This document shows positions 46,679 to 59,128 of a stretch of 64,000 bases of DNA, in pieces. Numbering within the stretch: position 1 is the first letter of the stretch; each line of letters begins with the position of its first letter. The notes beneath the pieces were generated by a model, which saw only the letters and a program-made list of their open reading frames with translations, was not told where the DNA came from and did no database searches. The DNA is from Okapia johnstoni (lineage: Eukaryota > Chordata > Mammalia > Artiodactyla > Giraffidae). Made by a program: the position numbers and the translations under genes. Location of the stretch: contig CM044312.1 in assembly GCA_024291935.2 (NCBI GenBank), forward strand, positions 47,808,001-47,872,000, in the 5' to 3' direction.

Positions 46679-48392
46679 GGGCTTCCTGGGTGGCTCAGTG
46701 GTAAAAAATATATATATATCTGTCTGCCAACGCAGGAGACTCAAGAGATGCAGGTTCAATCCCTGGGTCAAAAAGATCCCCTGCAGTAGGAAAAGGCAAC
46801 CCACTCCAGTATTCTTGCCTGGAAAATTCCATGGACAGAGGCACCTGGCAGGCTACAGTCCAGGGGGTTGCAAAGAATCAGACACGTACCTACAGTCGTC
46901 AAGACAGTATGGTACTGGCACAAAGACAAAAATATAGATCAATGGAACAAAATAGAAAGCCAAGAGATAAATCCACACACCTATGGACACCTTATCTTTG
47001 ACGGAGGAAGCAAAAATGTACAGTGGAGAAAAGACAATCCCTTTAACAAATGGTGCTGGGAAAACTGGTCAACCACCTGTAAAAGAATGAAACTAGAACA
47101 CTTTTCTAACACCATACATAAAAAGAAAATCAAAATGGATTAAAGATCTAACTGTAAGGCCAGAAACTATAAAACTCTTAGAGGAAAACAAAGGAAGAAC
47201 TCACTCTGACATAAATTACAGCAAGATCCTCTATGACCCACCTCCCAGAGTAATGGAAATAAAAACAAAAATAAACAAATGGGACCTAATTAAACTTAAA
47301 AGCTTTTGTACAATGAAGGAAACTATAAGCAAGGTGAAAAGGCAGCCTTCAGAATGGGAGAAAATAATAGCAAATGAAACAACTGATAAGGAATTAATCT
47401 CCAAAATATACAAGCAGCACATGCAGCTCAAAACCAGAAAAATGAATGACCCAATCAAAAAGTGAGCCAAAGAATTAAACAGACATTTCTCCAAAGAAGA
47501 GATACAGATGGCTAATAAACACATGAAAAGATGCTCAACCTCACTCATTATCAGAGAAATGCAAATCAAAACCACAATGACGTGCCATCTCACACTGGTC
47601 AGGATGACTGCCATCAAAAAGTCTACAAACAATAAATGCTGGAGAGAGTGTGGAGAAAAGGGAACCCTCTTACACTCTTGGTGGGAATGCAAACTAGTAC
47701 AGCCACTATGGATAAGAGTGTGGTGATTCCTTAAAAAACTGGAAATAGGACTGCCATACAACCCAGCAATCCCACTGCTGGGCATACACACTGAGGAAAC
47801 CAGGACTGAAAGAGACACGTGTACCCCAGTATTCATCGCAGCACTGTTTATAGTAGCTAGGACGTGGAAGCAACTTAGATGTCCCTCGGCAGACAAATGG
47901 ATAAGGAAGTTGTGGTATATATACACAATGGAATATTACTCAGCTATAAAAAAGAATGCATTTGAGTCAGTTCTAATGATGTGGATGAAACTGGAGTCTA
48001 GTATACAGACTGAAGTATGTCAGAAAGAGAAACACCAACACAGTATACTAACGCATATATATATGGAATTTATAAAGTGGTAACAACAACCCTATATGCA
48101 AGATAGCAAAAGAGACACAGATGTAAAGAACAGACTTTTGGACTATGTGGGAGAAGGCAAAGGTAGGATGATTTGAGAGAATAACATAGAAACACATATA
48201 TTACATGTTTATATTACAGAGGGATGGGGTGGGGAGGGAGGTGGGAGGGGGGTTCAGGATGGAGGGACACATGTGCACCCGTGGCTGATGCACATTGATG
48301 TGTGGCAAAAACCACCACAATATTGTAAAGCAATTAGCCTCCAATTAAAAAAAAAAAAGAATCAGACACGACTGAGCACTCATACACTCTGC
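46679..48392 (+). repeat. Bov-tA SINE split by an L1
   Basis: 46679-46886 (head 'gggcttcctgggtggctcag' to 'gcaaagaatcagacacg') and 48371-48392 ('actgagcactcatacactc') are one SINE. Everything between is the L1 insertion plus one copy of the duplicated target. Confidence 0.93.
46887..48355 (+). mobile_element. 5'-truncated L1 LINE, 1.47 kb
   Basis: The 3' part of a ruminant L1. Translated pieces of the ORF2 C-terminus are recognisable (NKWCWENW at about 47050; [20 protein letters not shown] at about 47640). Then come the 3' UTR ('gtgcacccgtggctgatgca', 'attagcctccaattaaaa') and a poly-A. In-frame stops and frame changes show it is dead. A 15-bp target duplication (aaagaatcagacacg, 46872-46886 and 48356-48370) frames it. 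Confidence 0.95.
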
Positions 48393-48403
48393 AGTCACTA
48401 TAC

Positions 48404-48452
48404 GTGTGTGTGTGTGTATACATATATATATGTGTGTGTATATATATATAGG
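48404..48452. repeat. TG/TA microsatellite
   Basis: Alternating GTGTGTGT and ATATATAT blocks, imperfect. Confidence 0.9.
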
Positions 48453-48465
48453 TAGTTCATATAAG

Positions 48466-48686
48466 TGGCTTCCCAGGTGGTGCTAGTAGTAAAGAACCCA
48501 CCTGCCAATGCAGGAGACATAAGAGATGCGGGTTCTATCTCTGGGTTGGGAGGATTGCCTAGGGAAGGGCATGGCAACCCACTCCAGTATTCTTGCCCAG
48601 AGAATCCCATGGAGCAAGGAGCCTGGCTGGCTACAGTCCATAGGGTTGCAGAGTCGGACACAACTGAAGCAACTTAGCAGGCAGGC
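48466..48686 (+). repeat. Bov-tA SINE (longer-head variant)
   Basis: 'ggcttcccaggtggtgctag', 'gacataagagatgcgggttc', 'ggctacagtccatagggttg' and 'cggacacaactgaagcaact'. Confidence 0.93.
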
Positions 48687-51600
48687 ATGGGTAGTACTAT
48701 AACCACGTCCAAAACAGATTCCTCAATGTTCAGTCCATATCTGCTAACCTAGCAGTGATGATGTTTGCCTCCGTTTTTGCTTTCTAATGACTTTCACACA
48801 CTTCCTTGCCCTGCATCAGTGTGACAAATCCTTCATTGTTGTTTTCATTAATCATTCCACTGGTTGAGCGACTCAGACTGTCAAAATAGTAGACAATTAT
48901 AGGATTATTTTATGGAAAACGGACAGCGAAACATTATGATGAAATTTCAATTATTTTCATTCTCCTTGCTGAGACACATTTCTTTCTTTGTTTATTTTTC
49001 AAGATCATATTTGTGTATTCTTTCTGAACCATTTATTTCTAGATTTAACAATTCTCTGACCACTGTGAGCACTTTAAAAGACAACTAGACAATAAATCAA
49101 GTCTATTTGATTTTACCCAGTTTTCCCTTTTCCAGATATGATTTTAAATAGAATAGAAGCCCAGACTCTGCAGGGAGAAGTTAGGTGTGGTTGTCTTATG
49201 GATCAGAAATGGACTATATGGCCCCTTAGGACTTATAGTTACGATCCTGTAATTTTATGAACTCTTGCCTCTTTTGTTCTGAGTTCTACCCATAACAACA
49301 GCTAAAGCAACAGCAACCACAATTATCAGTCCTGTGGTTTCTCTGATCTCTGGCTGGGGTTCACCAATGTGGGCAGCAGCTGGCCAAGGAAGTTCCTGAA
49401 GTCTATGAATTAACACTAACCTTCTACTTTCGGATCAGACCCTGGCCTCATAAAAGCTCGGAACAGCATCAAAGCAATTATAAAAGGAAAGAGGAAAAGT
49501 GTGGCCAGAAACTATCTGAACACATACTATTTTAGAATTCAGCAGTGACCTTCAAATGAGGAACTCAGTCAGATAAATATATTTAACCATCATAATAATT
49601 CAAACTTGATTAGCAATCAACATGGTAGGATTTTAGTCTGCCCCTAGTAATTACTCCTTTCCGATATTTAAAGAAGTTGCAATTTCCAGCACTGTTCTGA
49701 TATGGTTCCTTTGCTCCACAGTGACCATACTTTGAGCTCACCCCTGGCAAGAAGGGTCAGAGATATTAGTGTATGTTTGTTTGTGCTTGTATTTATTGGA
49801 GCTTAAAGAAGCAACAAACGTAGACTTTTCCTCTGACATCAGAAGGATCTCAGAATTCAGCTCTCAATCTTTTATTTCTCCCACGAGAGAAAAAGGTCTC
49901 AACATTACAGTTGAACAGTGGTTTTGAATCTTGGTCTGCAATCTTTCTGAGTTCTTAAATGATGTTTGGAACAGCCTAATGGAAATCATGTTAGGAGCAT
50001 ACTGTACTCGTAAAAATAGTCTAGAGAGAATGTAATGCTTGGTTAATTATCCAGATGTGTAAAAGCACAATGCAATTGGACTTAAAGAAACTCGTAATTG
50101 TGTATTCCATCTAAATCTCTCCCTTCTTACATGTTTCAACAACATTCACAGCAGACTCACTGCACCCCTGCCACCCGGTTACATTTAAGGGAGGAAAAAG
50201 AATTATATCGAAAAATCAAGTTTCAATCAGCTCCTCCAGAAGAAAAAATAACCATGTCAGAGAATAATACTTTAATGGAAACAATGTCCTCTGACAGAAA
50301 CTTCACATATGTTAGCAGTTACTATTGTGTAAGCTACTCTCAGCCGTCTACATTTCTTACTAAAGTAGATGCCGTTATATTCATTCTCTGACTTGCTTCT
50401 AAGGATACCTTTTACGGTAAAACTTACAGAAACTTTATCAGTGGTAATGAGCAATGTTTTTTAAACCTGGTGACCAAGTATTTACTGGCCCTAGCCCCTC
50501 ACCTCTGCTTCAGCAATGACACAGTGAGGATGGTCAGGGTCATCAACGCCCTTGTCCTTGCTCTGTCACCAAGTCCCCAGCCACTCCAGGTGGGATGAAC
50601 GTACTTTAAGAATTCACCTCAGGGCTGGTGAGAACCCTTCCATGCTCAGGAGAAAAACAGTTGGGCTCTCTTTGTGGACAGAGTCACACCAGTTTCGTGT
50701 CCTCTGGCTGTCCCCAAGCACAGACTGTGGTGGAGCTACTCCCATATCTGAGGGTGATCAAAGTGAACATGCCTTTAAGAGGGGGACATGCCTTGAAGAG
50801 AATTTTACCACAAAAATTGGTGAAAAGCCTAAGCTGAGTGGAGTCACACAGGACACAGCAGTCAAGAGGACTGGATTAAGCTAGGACAACCCTGACTTCA
50901 TCTAGTCTTGGGATAGAATCTTACTTCACTCAGCACCATTATTTCTACTGAAGAGAGAAGAGGGGTAGCCTTAACACAGCTAGTTCAGAAAATTAATGAA
51001 TGGGGAAAACTAGAACTTCGGTTTCTACACAATAGATTGCGGTAATCTCTATAACTTCCTAGACGTTGCTAGACCATGCATCATCTTGTTTCAAGACCAC
51101 ACTGCTGCGATTAAAAGAAGGTGGGGGGGTGCTTCTAACGAGAATATGATTTTATCTAAATAGCTATTTCTCTTGACTATGGGCTTAAAAAGAAATGCAG
51201 AATCTACATGAATAGACATATAAGAAAAACATTTTGATCTGTATCCAACTTTGAGTCACATAAATTTATGAAAAAGTATCTACTGCCTTCCAAATGATAT
51301 GTTTCTATTTTGTTTTGAGATGATGCTTCTTTAAAAAATAATTCCATCAGTGACTAAAATAGGTGAAAAAGATGCACCTTACCTCCCCCTAACTCTGACC
51401 TCGGTGCCGATTTTAGGGAAATTCATACCCAGCTCGAAGCCAGGTGATTCAATCAGAGGAGTAAACACTTTTGTTTAGAGATTGTAGTTAATTCGACTTT
51501 TAAATAAAGAGCATGAACATATTGGACCACAGTCAGCAAACTGAATTTGGTCACTGTAGATAGAACTCAGAAGGCTGAAGCTGTGCATAATAGATTTAAT

Positions 51601-52374
51601 TTAGTATTTACAGTCCTCAGCCTAGACATCTCCTCCAATCAGGTTATTATTTGTGTCGCATGCTGCTTGGTCCAGCATGGTAGCTCACTTCAGACAAAGT
51701 TTATAATTACTTCTGATTTACTCGTATTCTTTTCCATGTAACTAAAGAATTAGTAAATATGTGCTGATTTGACTTAGATATGCTATCCAAAAGCCTGAGG
51801 CCCAATTTGCAAACATTTCCATATGCCCCCATTCAATTCTTCAGGTTGCAGCTTAAACCTTGACTTTTCTAATATTAAACTCATTAAATAGTCAAAATCC
51901 GTTTTCAATTCTAAAAGAAAATATTGGCAAGTCAGAAGAACATAACTGAAAATAGACATCTGTCATGAGCTCAAGAGTTAAAGCAGCTCAAATGTTATCT
52001 AATAAAATTCAGCAAGTTCCAAGCTTTGAGAAATAATTACATTCCAAGGACTTCAAGCCTTTAGATCACTTGAAACCTCCATTTACCCCATAAAACTTTA
52101 TGATCAAAGCCAAGCCTTTATGATTAAAATGAAGTCTTGGCCAGAAAGACAGAAATATCCAAGAAGCTGGGAACTTCTTTACTGTTTGTATAAGGTTAAT
52201 AACCCTCAGAGACTGCACAAAATATGGAAAGGATGTTCGACTCCCTTGTACAGACAGATCTGTTCTGTGGGAAGAGGTGGGTTCTGGAGACAGTGCAGTT
52301 TGTGAGAAGAGTGCAGCTAAGCTCCAGAAAGCATCTCCATGAAGGGGGTTACAATCCTTAGCTCATCCCTTGAC

Positions 52375-52590
52375 CACAGTCCTTGGGTTCTGGAGTCCAG
52401 CTGCTTAGGTTCTAATTCTGGGCTGGATGAGCTTGTAACCTCTCCAAGCCTCGTTCATCTCAGCTGTAAAATGGGTATGATGATAACAGCACTGGCTTCA
52501 TAAGGCCGTTGTGAGGATTAAATAAGGAAATGCATGAAACTGCTCAGCATCATGCCTGTCATATGATCCACTCTCAATAAATATTCTCAA
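52375..52590 (+). repeat. MIR SINE
   Basis: 'tctggagtccagctgcttag', 'taacctctccaagcctcgtt', 'ctgtaaaatgggtatgatga', 'gttgtgaggattaaataag' and 'actctcaataaatattctc'. Well preserved. Confidence 0.88.
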
Positions 52591-52641
52591 ATAAGATCTA
52601 CAAATAAAACAAAGGGACTAAACACTCCAGAAGGTCCCCTT

Positions 52642-52755
52642 TGTTGTTGCTCAGTCGCTCAGTTGTGTCCAACTCTTCTGTGTGTCCGCCAGGCTCCTCT
52701 GTCCTTGGCATTTCCCACAAGAATACTAGAGTGGGTTGCAATTTCCTTCCCCAGG
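52642..52755 (-). repeat. Bov-A unit with 10-bp target duplication
   Basis: 'gttgctcagtcgctcagttg' to 'caatttccttccccagg'. It has no tRNA head and is flanked by aggtcccctt at 52632-52641 and 52756-52765. Confidence 0.9.
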
Positions 52756-52963
52756 AGGTCCCCTTCTAACTACCAAATTCAAGGATCACAAGGCTGGGCC
52801 AAGACAAAGGTGTGGCCCTTATAAACAAGTATAAACCTATCACTTGGATAGTTCCCCCAGCCTGCCCCTTTGCAGGTGTGTCAGTGCTTGAAATTCCCCT
52901 ATTACAAGTATCTTTCTATGGCTTAGGCTCTATCCTCTATTCAAAGACAAGTATATTGGGAAG

Positions 52964-53173
52964 AGGCTCCCCTGGTGGCTCTGTGATAAAGAATCTGCCA
53001 ACAATGCAGGAGACGCGAGTTCGATCCCTGGGTCAGGAAGATCCCCTGGAAGGAAGATCCACTTCAGTACTCTTGCCTAGAGAATCCCATGAACAGAGGA
53101 GCCTGGTGAACTGCAGTCTATAGCATCACACAGAGTCAGACATAACTGAAGCGACTAATTAGCAGCAGCAGCA
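52964..53173 (+). repeat. Bov-tA SINE
   Basis: 'ggctcccctggtggctctgt', 'cgagttcgatccctgggtca', 'agtcagacataactgaagcg', with a short (AGC)n tail. Confidence 0.93.
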
Positions 53174-54554
53174 TGCTGGGAGTAGGCTTAATCTAATTTT
53201 CTCTAATGGACAGTGAGCTGGTAACAAGTCAGAATTGGAGAGAGAAACAGAATAATCACGATGGGGATGGAGGAAGCATGGGAGAACTAGGACCAAACAC
53301 CATACAGCCAAGGAAAGGAAGGCTGAGAGTGGGATTCAGGGCACTGGAAAATAAGAGTAGAAAGGAGGTTCCCAGGGCCTGGGGTGCAGTACAGGGAGAG
53401 AAGAACCATGAAAGGGAGACCAAAAAAAGCCAAAGAGAAGTGTCATCGATATTTTTATCGATTTTACCAGCAAGGTTGGTAAATGCCTTGCTCAACACCA
53501 CTCTACAACCTCTGTTAAACACTGCGCCTAGTATTGTATGAAACAAATTAAGCAAACCTGGCTCTTGACTCCTGGGAGCCTGCTCCTCTGAACCCACTGG
53601 ACAATGATGATTTCAATGAAGAAATCAGACTCGGTGAACCCAGCAGGATTTTGCACATGTGGATGAAGATAAAGTATCCTATTAAGCTTGCTAATTTTTA
53701 AATAGCTTCAACGTTTTGCCTCAAATAAACCCTGGTGGCAAACTGCTTCTAAGGAAAGCAGCCCCCCTCCTGCTGATCAAAAAGAGATGCTCAGTTTTTT
53801 CAGATGCCATTCACAAGCGATCCCACCCATTGGCACAACCACCCCTAAGCATGGATCTTTCCCACGAGTGGACTGAAAACCACAGCTGCAGAGGACAGTG
53901 GACAGACCCCTCCCTTCTGCCACCTCCCTGCCTTCATGCACCAGGGCTGTTTTGCTTTAATTTCTAGCTGGGCCCATGTACACTTGAGCGGATTCTAAAG
54001 AGTGTCTGAACCTCATGAAAAAGAGCAATCTCACTAATAGTTACTGGCTCGGAAAGGATAACACTTATGAAGAAAGTTAATTATGTGAATTAAATGCAGC
54101 TTGTTTCTCTTTTTGAAGTACATTTTTTTCATGCCTCGAGGAGGGTGATTTACAGACACATTTGTCTCTCTTTAGAGAAAATTAATTCCAGTTGGTGTTC
54201 CAGGCAGAAGCAGAGAGAAGGGAAGGAGACAAAGCAATTCTTCCTTCTCCATTGCTTCAAATGCGGGTCCACACCATGCTTTGTTGTGGCCTCACCATGG
54301 TCTGCATGGCAGGGGCGAGGGCCCTCAGTTGATCCCCACACATTTTGCTACTATCCAAAGCTGCTAAGCTCCACCATCATCTTCTGATGAAGTGAACAAC
54401 TTCTTTTACAGATGATTTCAAAATAAGAGGGGAGACAATGCCACATCCCAAAAAGAAGTGAGCAGAGCTCTTTAAACATCTCAGCCCCTGCTTACATGCA
54501 TTAGGCCATATGCTTTGGAGCAATAATATATTAATCCAGCTTTTCAACATGAAT

Positions 54555-54700
54555 GGTAGTAATAGTCATCATGTGTTGGGTATTCTCTACAGCCAGTCAC
54601 TCTGTTAAATATTTGAGGAGGATTATCTAATTAAATGCTCAAACAACCCTATACAGAAGGTACTGTTATTACTTCCAGGCTCCTTTACAATGAATTCAGG
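54555..54700 (+). repeat. MIR fragment
   Basis: 'tcatcatgtgttgggtattc', 'gccagtcactctgttaaata' and 'aacaaccctatacagaaggt' + 'actgttattac' match MIR. Confidence 0.75.
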
Positions 54701-54795
54701 GTGCTGAACAGCTGCTCAAGTCGCTTAGAGCAACAGGCTACTCTCATTCAAAGCACACAAAAGTGGGAGATATTTAGGTCCAGTACATTTGCAAT

Positions 54796-54984
54796 AAGCG
54801 TCCCTGGTGGCTCAGATGGTAAAGAATCCGCCTGCGGGAAACCAAGGTTTGATCCCTGGGTTGGGAAGATCCCCTGGAGAAGGGAATGGATACCCGCTCC
54901 AGTATTCTTGCCTGGAGAATTTCATGGACAGAGGGCTCCAAAGAGTCACAAAGAGTCAGACATCACTGAGTAACTAACACTTTC
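54796..54984 (+). repeat. Bov-tA SINE with 11-bp target duplication
   Basis: 'agcgtccctggtggctcaga' to 'agtaactaacactttc'. Flanked by acatttgcaat at 54785-54795 and 54985-54995. The 'ctacagtccatg' segment is deleted. Confidence 0.93.
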
Positions 54985-55309
54985 ACATTTGCAATGAGAA
55001 GCAGAAAACCATTTCTGAGTTTATGTATTTCTTTTCCAAGAACAGTTCTACAAATCTAGCAGCATTATTTTCAACCTCTCCCAAAAATATGAAGAAGTTA
55101 AGAGTTCACAAAAGAAAAGATTTCCCTTTCTTGAAAAATCTACTACAACATTTTTTTTTTGGTGGCAGACACAGGTGGGGTTGGTATTATGTTAAAACTG
55201 CATTTATATACAGATGCTTTAAGGGTATGTCTAGGTAACTAGGGTTGAATATCCAGTAAAGCAAAATATCCCTGGAAGTGATCTAATTTAAAAACCAACC
55301 CTTCTGATT

Positions 55310-55420
55310 TTAAGATGAAATGCAGAGGCCCAGAGAAGTTAAAGAAATTGTCTGGAATCATTCAGAGAGACAAAGTCAGCAAAGAACCTCAGGTCTCTTA
55401 ATTATTAATCCAGAATTCCT
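55310..55420 (+). repeat. MIR fragment
   Basis: 'gatgaaatgcagaggcccag', 'agaagttaaagaaattgtct' and 'cagagagacaaagtcagcaa' resemble the MIR 3' half. Confidence 0.6.
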
Positions 55421-56599
55421 TCTACTTCTCCATTCTTCCTCCTAGCCTTAACAGAAGACCAGATGGAACAAACTAAAGAGAAACACCACATTCTGCAAAT
55501 AATAAAACATCAGGCACTACTGAGTGCTCTTCCTTCTAGAAAAAGGTGTTCCCCCTGATTTAATGTCTCCTGCATGGTTCTTACAGAGATGCTGCTCCCT
55601 GGCAAGTGCATCTCCACCCTAGCCCCTGCCCGCCCTCATTTCCATCTTCCTTCATCACTTTGAAGGCACAGGTTTTCTTAAAAGTATTCATCCTGGCAGC
55701 AGAGAATGTAAAAAGAAAACTGTCCTTTCCTGCACACATTCAGAAATCACATGCATGAAACCACCAGGCTGACATGAAGTAGACAAGTCAAGTTTTTCAT
55801 TGAAAATTTGGCAGCTTTGCTGAAAAGTTCAACATCACAGTTAACAAAACTGTCACATTATTCACAAGACAAGGAATTACACTCTAAGCAGATCGTTCTG
55901 TTGTTGGAGGTGGAGACTGAGTGTTTTCCAAGGTTGCTACCAAAATGACAGGGGTGTTGCTTCCTTCCCTCTTCCCCATGCTGCCTATGAAATGGGTTAA
56001 AAGGCAAGGACCAGCAAGGAATTACTGGTAGAGGTCCTAAAAAATCCTAACTAGGTAATGCTCTTTTAAAAAGACTCAAGTGTAAGAAGCTATATAGTCA
56101 GGATATCCTTTCTAGACAGTTTAGAAAAAGGAGAAAGAAGGTGAAGAGAGGGAAGATCCCAGTTCCATTAACTTGTCACTCCCTTGGAAAAGCTGAGACC
56201 GTTTTTCACTTTGACACCCTTACAATGGACACCTGTGGTCTGTGCTTGCATCCTTCCAGCCCTCCCTCTGGTATCATCACTCAGATCTTCCTCTGGAGAC
56301 CACTCATCTCCCATTCTCAAGCTTGTGGCTCAGGTGTAAAGGCTCCAAGATGATTTGTTGCTTCCTAGGGCATTGCAGTGGGCCTCAGGCACCATTCTGG
56401 CCAATCTGTGTACTCCATCCCCCAGACCCCTAGAATGGGCATGGGTTCCAAATGGACAATGAGATTTAGAAATGTGGTGGAATTCTGGTGAGGAAGAAGT
56501 TTAGCCTGTAGGCAATCTCTAGAGCTCTGTAGTGGATTGGAGAGGCGAGGGCACAGGTGAAAAGAACTTAACCAGTCACGTGCAAAGCCAAATGACTAG

Positions 56600-56750
56600 A
56601 TCAAGAGAATGTGATACAAAATCCTGATGATAAAGCTTGAGCACCCAGATCCAGCCATGCCTGATGCCAACAAGTCAGTCCTCTATTTTACTTAAGCCAC
56701 TTTGAATAGCGTTTTTGTCACTTGTAAGCAGAAGAGCCTTGACTAATACA
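56600..56750 (+). other. Possible old LTR end
   Basis: 'ttttacttaagccactttga' and 'ttttgtcacttgtaagcaga' + 'agagccttgactaatac' resemble the 3' end of an old MaLR/ERVL LTR. Weak, without an identifiable 5' part. Confidence 0.35.
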
Positions 56751-56754
56751 CCCA

Positions 56755-57010
56755 TATTCATCCTTCAAAATCCAGTTTAATTGTTGCCTCCTCTGTCTGA
56801 CTTTTCCTGTGGATCACATCTTAAGAGGTAGCTATTTGCTCACCTTAAGCTACTTGTCTTTACAGCTACTTCTCTAATTGTACTTTTCATTCTGTGTTGT
56901 ATCTATTATTAGGCTCTCAGATTTATGGCAGAATTAATGTCTTACTCATAACTGAATTTTTAATACTTGTCCAAAGCCTCAGACATAGTAGGGAATGATT
57001 TGAGAATTTT
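56755..57010 (+). repeat. L2-like LINE 3' region
   Basis: 'catccttcaaaatccagttt', 'ttgcctcctctgtctgactt', 'cagacatagtagggaatgat' follow the L2 3' region. Diverged. Confidence 0.6.
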
Positions 57011-57131
57011 TATATGGATTGAATTAATATTAATGTGTGTATACATACTGAATGAATAAACCACAGGTGTCATAATATATTCCAGTCTTGATGATGTTGG
57101 AAGAACACAAGAAAACGTGATTTCAACTTAC

Positions 57132-57198
57132 CTCCCCAGTGGCATAAAAGTCATTGTCTCTATAGTCATAAAACAACTCGAAAAACTGAGTTAACGCA
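57132..57198 (-). CDS. CPVL: CPVL exon before the nucleophile (residues about 181-203)
   Basis: A 67-bp exon. Its first base completes a Ser codon split by the upstream intron (phase 2), then it encodes ALTQFFELFYDYRDNDFYATGE and ends in phase 0. The minus-strand acceptor is TTGCAG|TGC and the donor GAG|GTAAGT. The ending F-Y-x-T-G-E is the invariant lead-in to the catalytic Ser in family S10. That Ser begins the next exon, so the nucleophile motif is interrupted by a 14.3-kb intron. Sequence and length agree with human CPVL as remembered. The exon is too short to show up as a long open frame. Confidence 0.95.
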
Positions 57199-57721
57199 CT
57201 GCAATAAGAAAAGCAACAATAAAAATCTCATGGAATCGTACTATACTACCCAGTTTCACTCTTCGACAAGAGGTTTTGCATTCAATTAAGATATTATTAT
57301 GCTATAAGCTTCTGGAGGTATTGTTTTCAAAGTCTCATGAGTGTATGACACTCCATACTCTGTGGATGGTTAGAAAAATACTTGTAGGCTTGCTCTGTGA
57401 TACTCAGAAGTTCATACAAGTGAACATCAACATTCTAGAAAGGTTTCCAAATCCCTGGGTTACCAACTTGAATTACTTGCCTGTTGAGGGGACCCTTGAG
57501 CAAAGTGCCACAGGCTTTCACCCATCATTTAGCAATTTGTGGAGTTCATTCTACAAACATTATAGTCCCACTAACCTCAGCTTGTGGTGAGGTAATGGGA
57601 ACCTCAGTTTCTTACCAACCTCTCTCTGTGGGGAACACTGAACATTTCTATATTCTAATGGGGCCCCTACAATTTCAGTGTTTTAATAACCAAAGAACAG
57701 ACAAACTGTAAACTGACTAGG

Positions 57722-57944
57722 TGTGTATGTGGTCAGTTGCTCAGGTGTGTTTGACTCTTTGAAACCCCATGGACTGTAGCCTGTCAGGCTCCTCTGTCCA
57801 TGAGGTTTTCCAGGCAAGAATACTGGAGTAGGTTTCCATTTCCTGCTCCAGGGGATCTTCCCGACCCAGGGATCAAACCCATGTCTCTTATGTCTCCTAG
57901 AATCACAGGTGGATTCTTTACTGCTAAGCCACCTGGGAAGCCCC
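57722..57944 (-). repeat. Bov-tA SINE
   Basis: 'ggtcagttgctcaggtgtgt', 'ggactgtagcctgtcaggct', 'cttatgtctcctagaatcac' and 'gctaagccacctgggaagcc'. The longer-head variant in minus orientation. Confidence 0.93.
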
Positions 57945-58428
57945 CTAAAATGACTACAGTCTACAGGAAAATCACCAAATGCCCACAGATATGGAAGTAA
58001 GTGCAAAGTGGCCTCCAGGCTCAAAATATCCACATTTACTAAAGACTGCCAACAGCCACTTTGGTATGCTGAAATAGATTTAAACAGACTCAAGAAATTA
58101 TTTCATAACAAGCAAGAAAAGGGTGGATTATTGAATGATTCTCTACTTGAACAGAATCTTTCATAAAGGAGACAAAAACTTGTGAAACTGTGAAGCCTTA
58201 TGAATGTCTTGACCTAGATTGCAATGCCTGAGAAGCTGGGCAGGGTTTTTGTTCCAGTTTCCTGCTTAAGGACTAAAAGCCATGAACTAGCCAGTGAAGA
58301 TGAAAGGCAAGGAGGCCCTGCAAAACCAGGAGCAGAAAGTTCAAGGGTTACACAGAGGCAAAATTGGGTCATTACCATCACCACATCCTGGCAATAATTT
58401 TCAAAGGCTCCATTAAGAACCCAGCATT

Positions 58429-58620
58429 GGAATCTCTCTGGTGGTCCATTAGTTAGGACTTCACCTTCCAATGCAAGGGGTGGGGGTTCAATCCCTAGTC
58501 AGGGACCTAAGATCCCACATGCCTTACAACCAAAAAACTAAAACATAAAACAGAAGCAATATTGTAACAAATTCATAAAGACTTTAAAAATGGTCCACAT
58601 CAAAAAAAAATCTTAAAAAA
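58429..58620 (+). repeat. CHR-1-like SINE
   Basis: 'ggaatctctctggtggtcca', 'gggttcaatccctagtcag', 'agatcccacatgccttacaa', ending in 'aaaaatggtccacatcaaa' and A-rich sequence. A variant of CHR different from the 13493 copy. Confidence 0.88.
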
Positions 58621-58947
58621 ACCAAGCCAACATTAAACTCTACTGTAGAGTTTCAGTGTATTTATTTATTATTTATAGTAACTGAAATCTTTGTAGCAAC
58701 TAAATCTGGAAAGTGCATTACATAGTCTCCATGTTTGTGCTGGCAATACGCTGCCTTTAGAGCTGAGATAAAAATAGGAGTTTATTCTCCACCCTTGCCT
58801 CTTTAACCTTCAGACTAAAAATTACTTCTCTTTCTCTCTTCCTGCTAGTTGGAATGGCAATAGACAATTTAATATAGTAAATCTCAATTAAGCCTTGTGT
58901 GTTAGCTTAAGACTTATTTCCTTAAAGAATTTGTTGGAGAGTTGTTG

Positions 58948-59128
58948 GGGTTGCCAGATTTAGCAAATAAAATACCAACCAAATTTGAATTTCATATAAA
59001 CAACAAATAATATTTTAGTATAAGTCTGTCCCAAATATTGCACAGGACATACTTAGATTAAAAAATTATTCACTGTTTATCTGAAATTCAAATTTAACTG
59101 GCATTCTGTATTTTATCTGGCAATCTTA
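58948..59128. repeat. Imperfect palindrome of about 180 bp
   Basis: The left arm (58948 to about 59033, 'ggttgccagatttagc', 'aaatttgaatttcatataaa', 'agtataagtctgtccc') is nearly the reverse complement of the right arm (about 59044-59128, 'ggacatacttagat', 'tttatctgaaattcaaattt', 'tttatctggcaatc'). Probably an old palindromic transposon relic. Confidence 0.85.

Larger units (their letters stand above)
42825..57131 (-). other. CPVL: CPVL intron of 14.3 kb
   Basis: Carries an L2, a SINE cluster, an L1 in a SINE, MIR copies and several Bov-tA. The spans 42840-43550, 45640-46670, 48690-52370, 53175-54540, 55000-55300 and 55430-56700 look mostly single-copy, without a gene I can recognise. Confidence 0.88.

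Noticed and set aside
47231..47926. 231-residue open frame on the minus strand
   Set aside because: It is the antisense of L1 ORF2 and 3' sequence in the 46887-48355 element; no start context, no domain, and the sense strand explains it.
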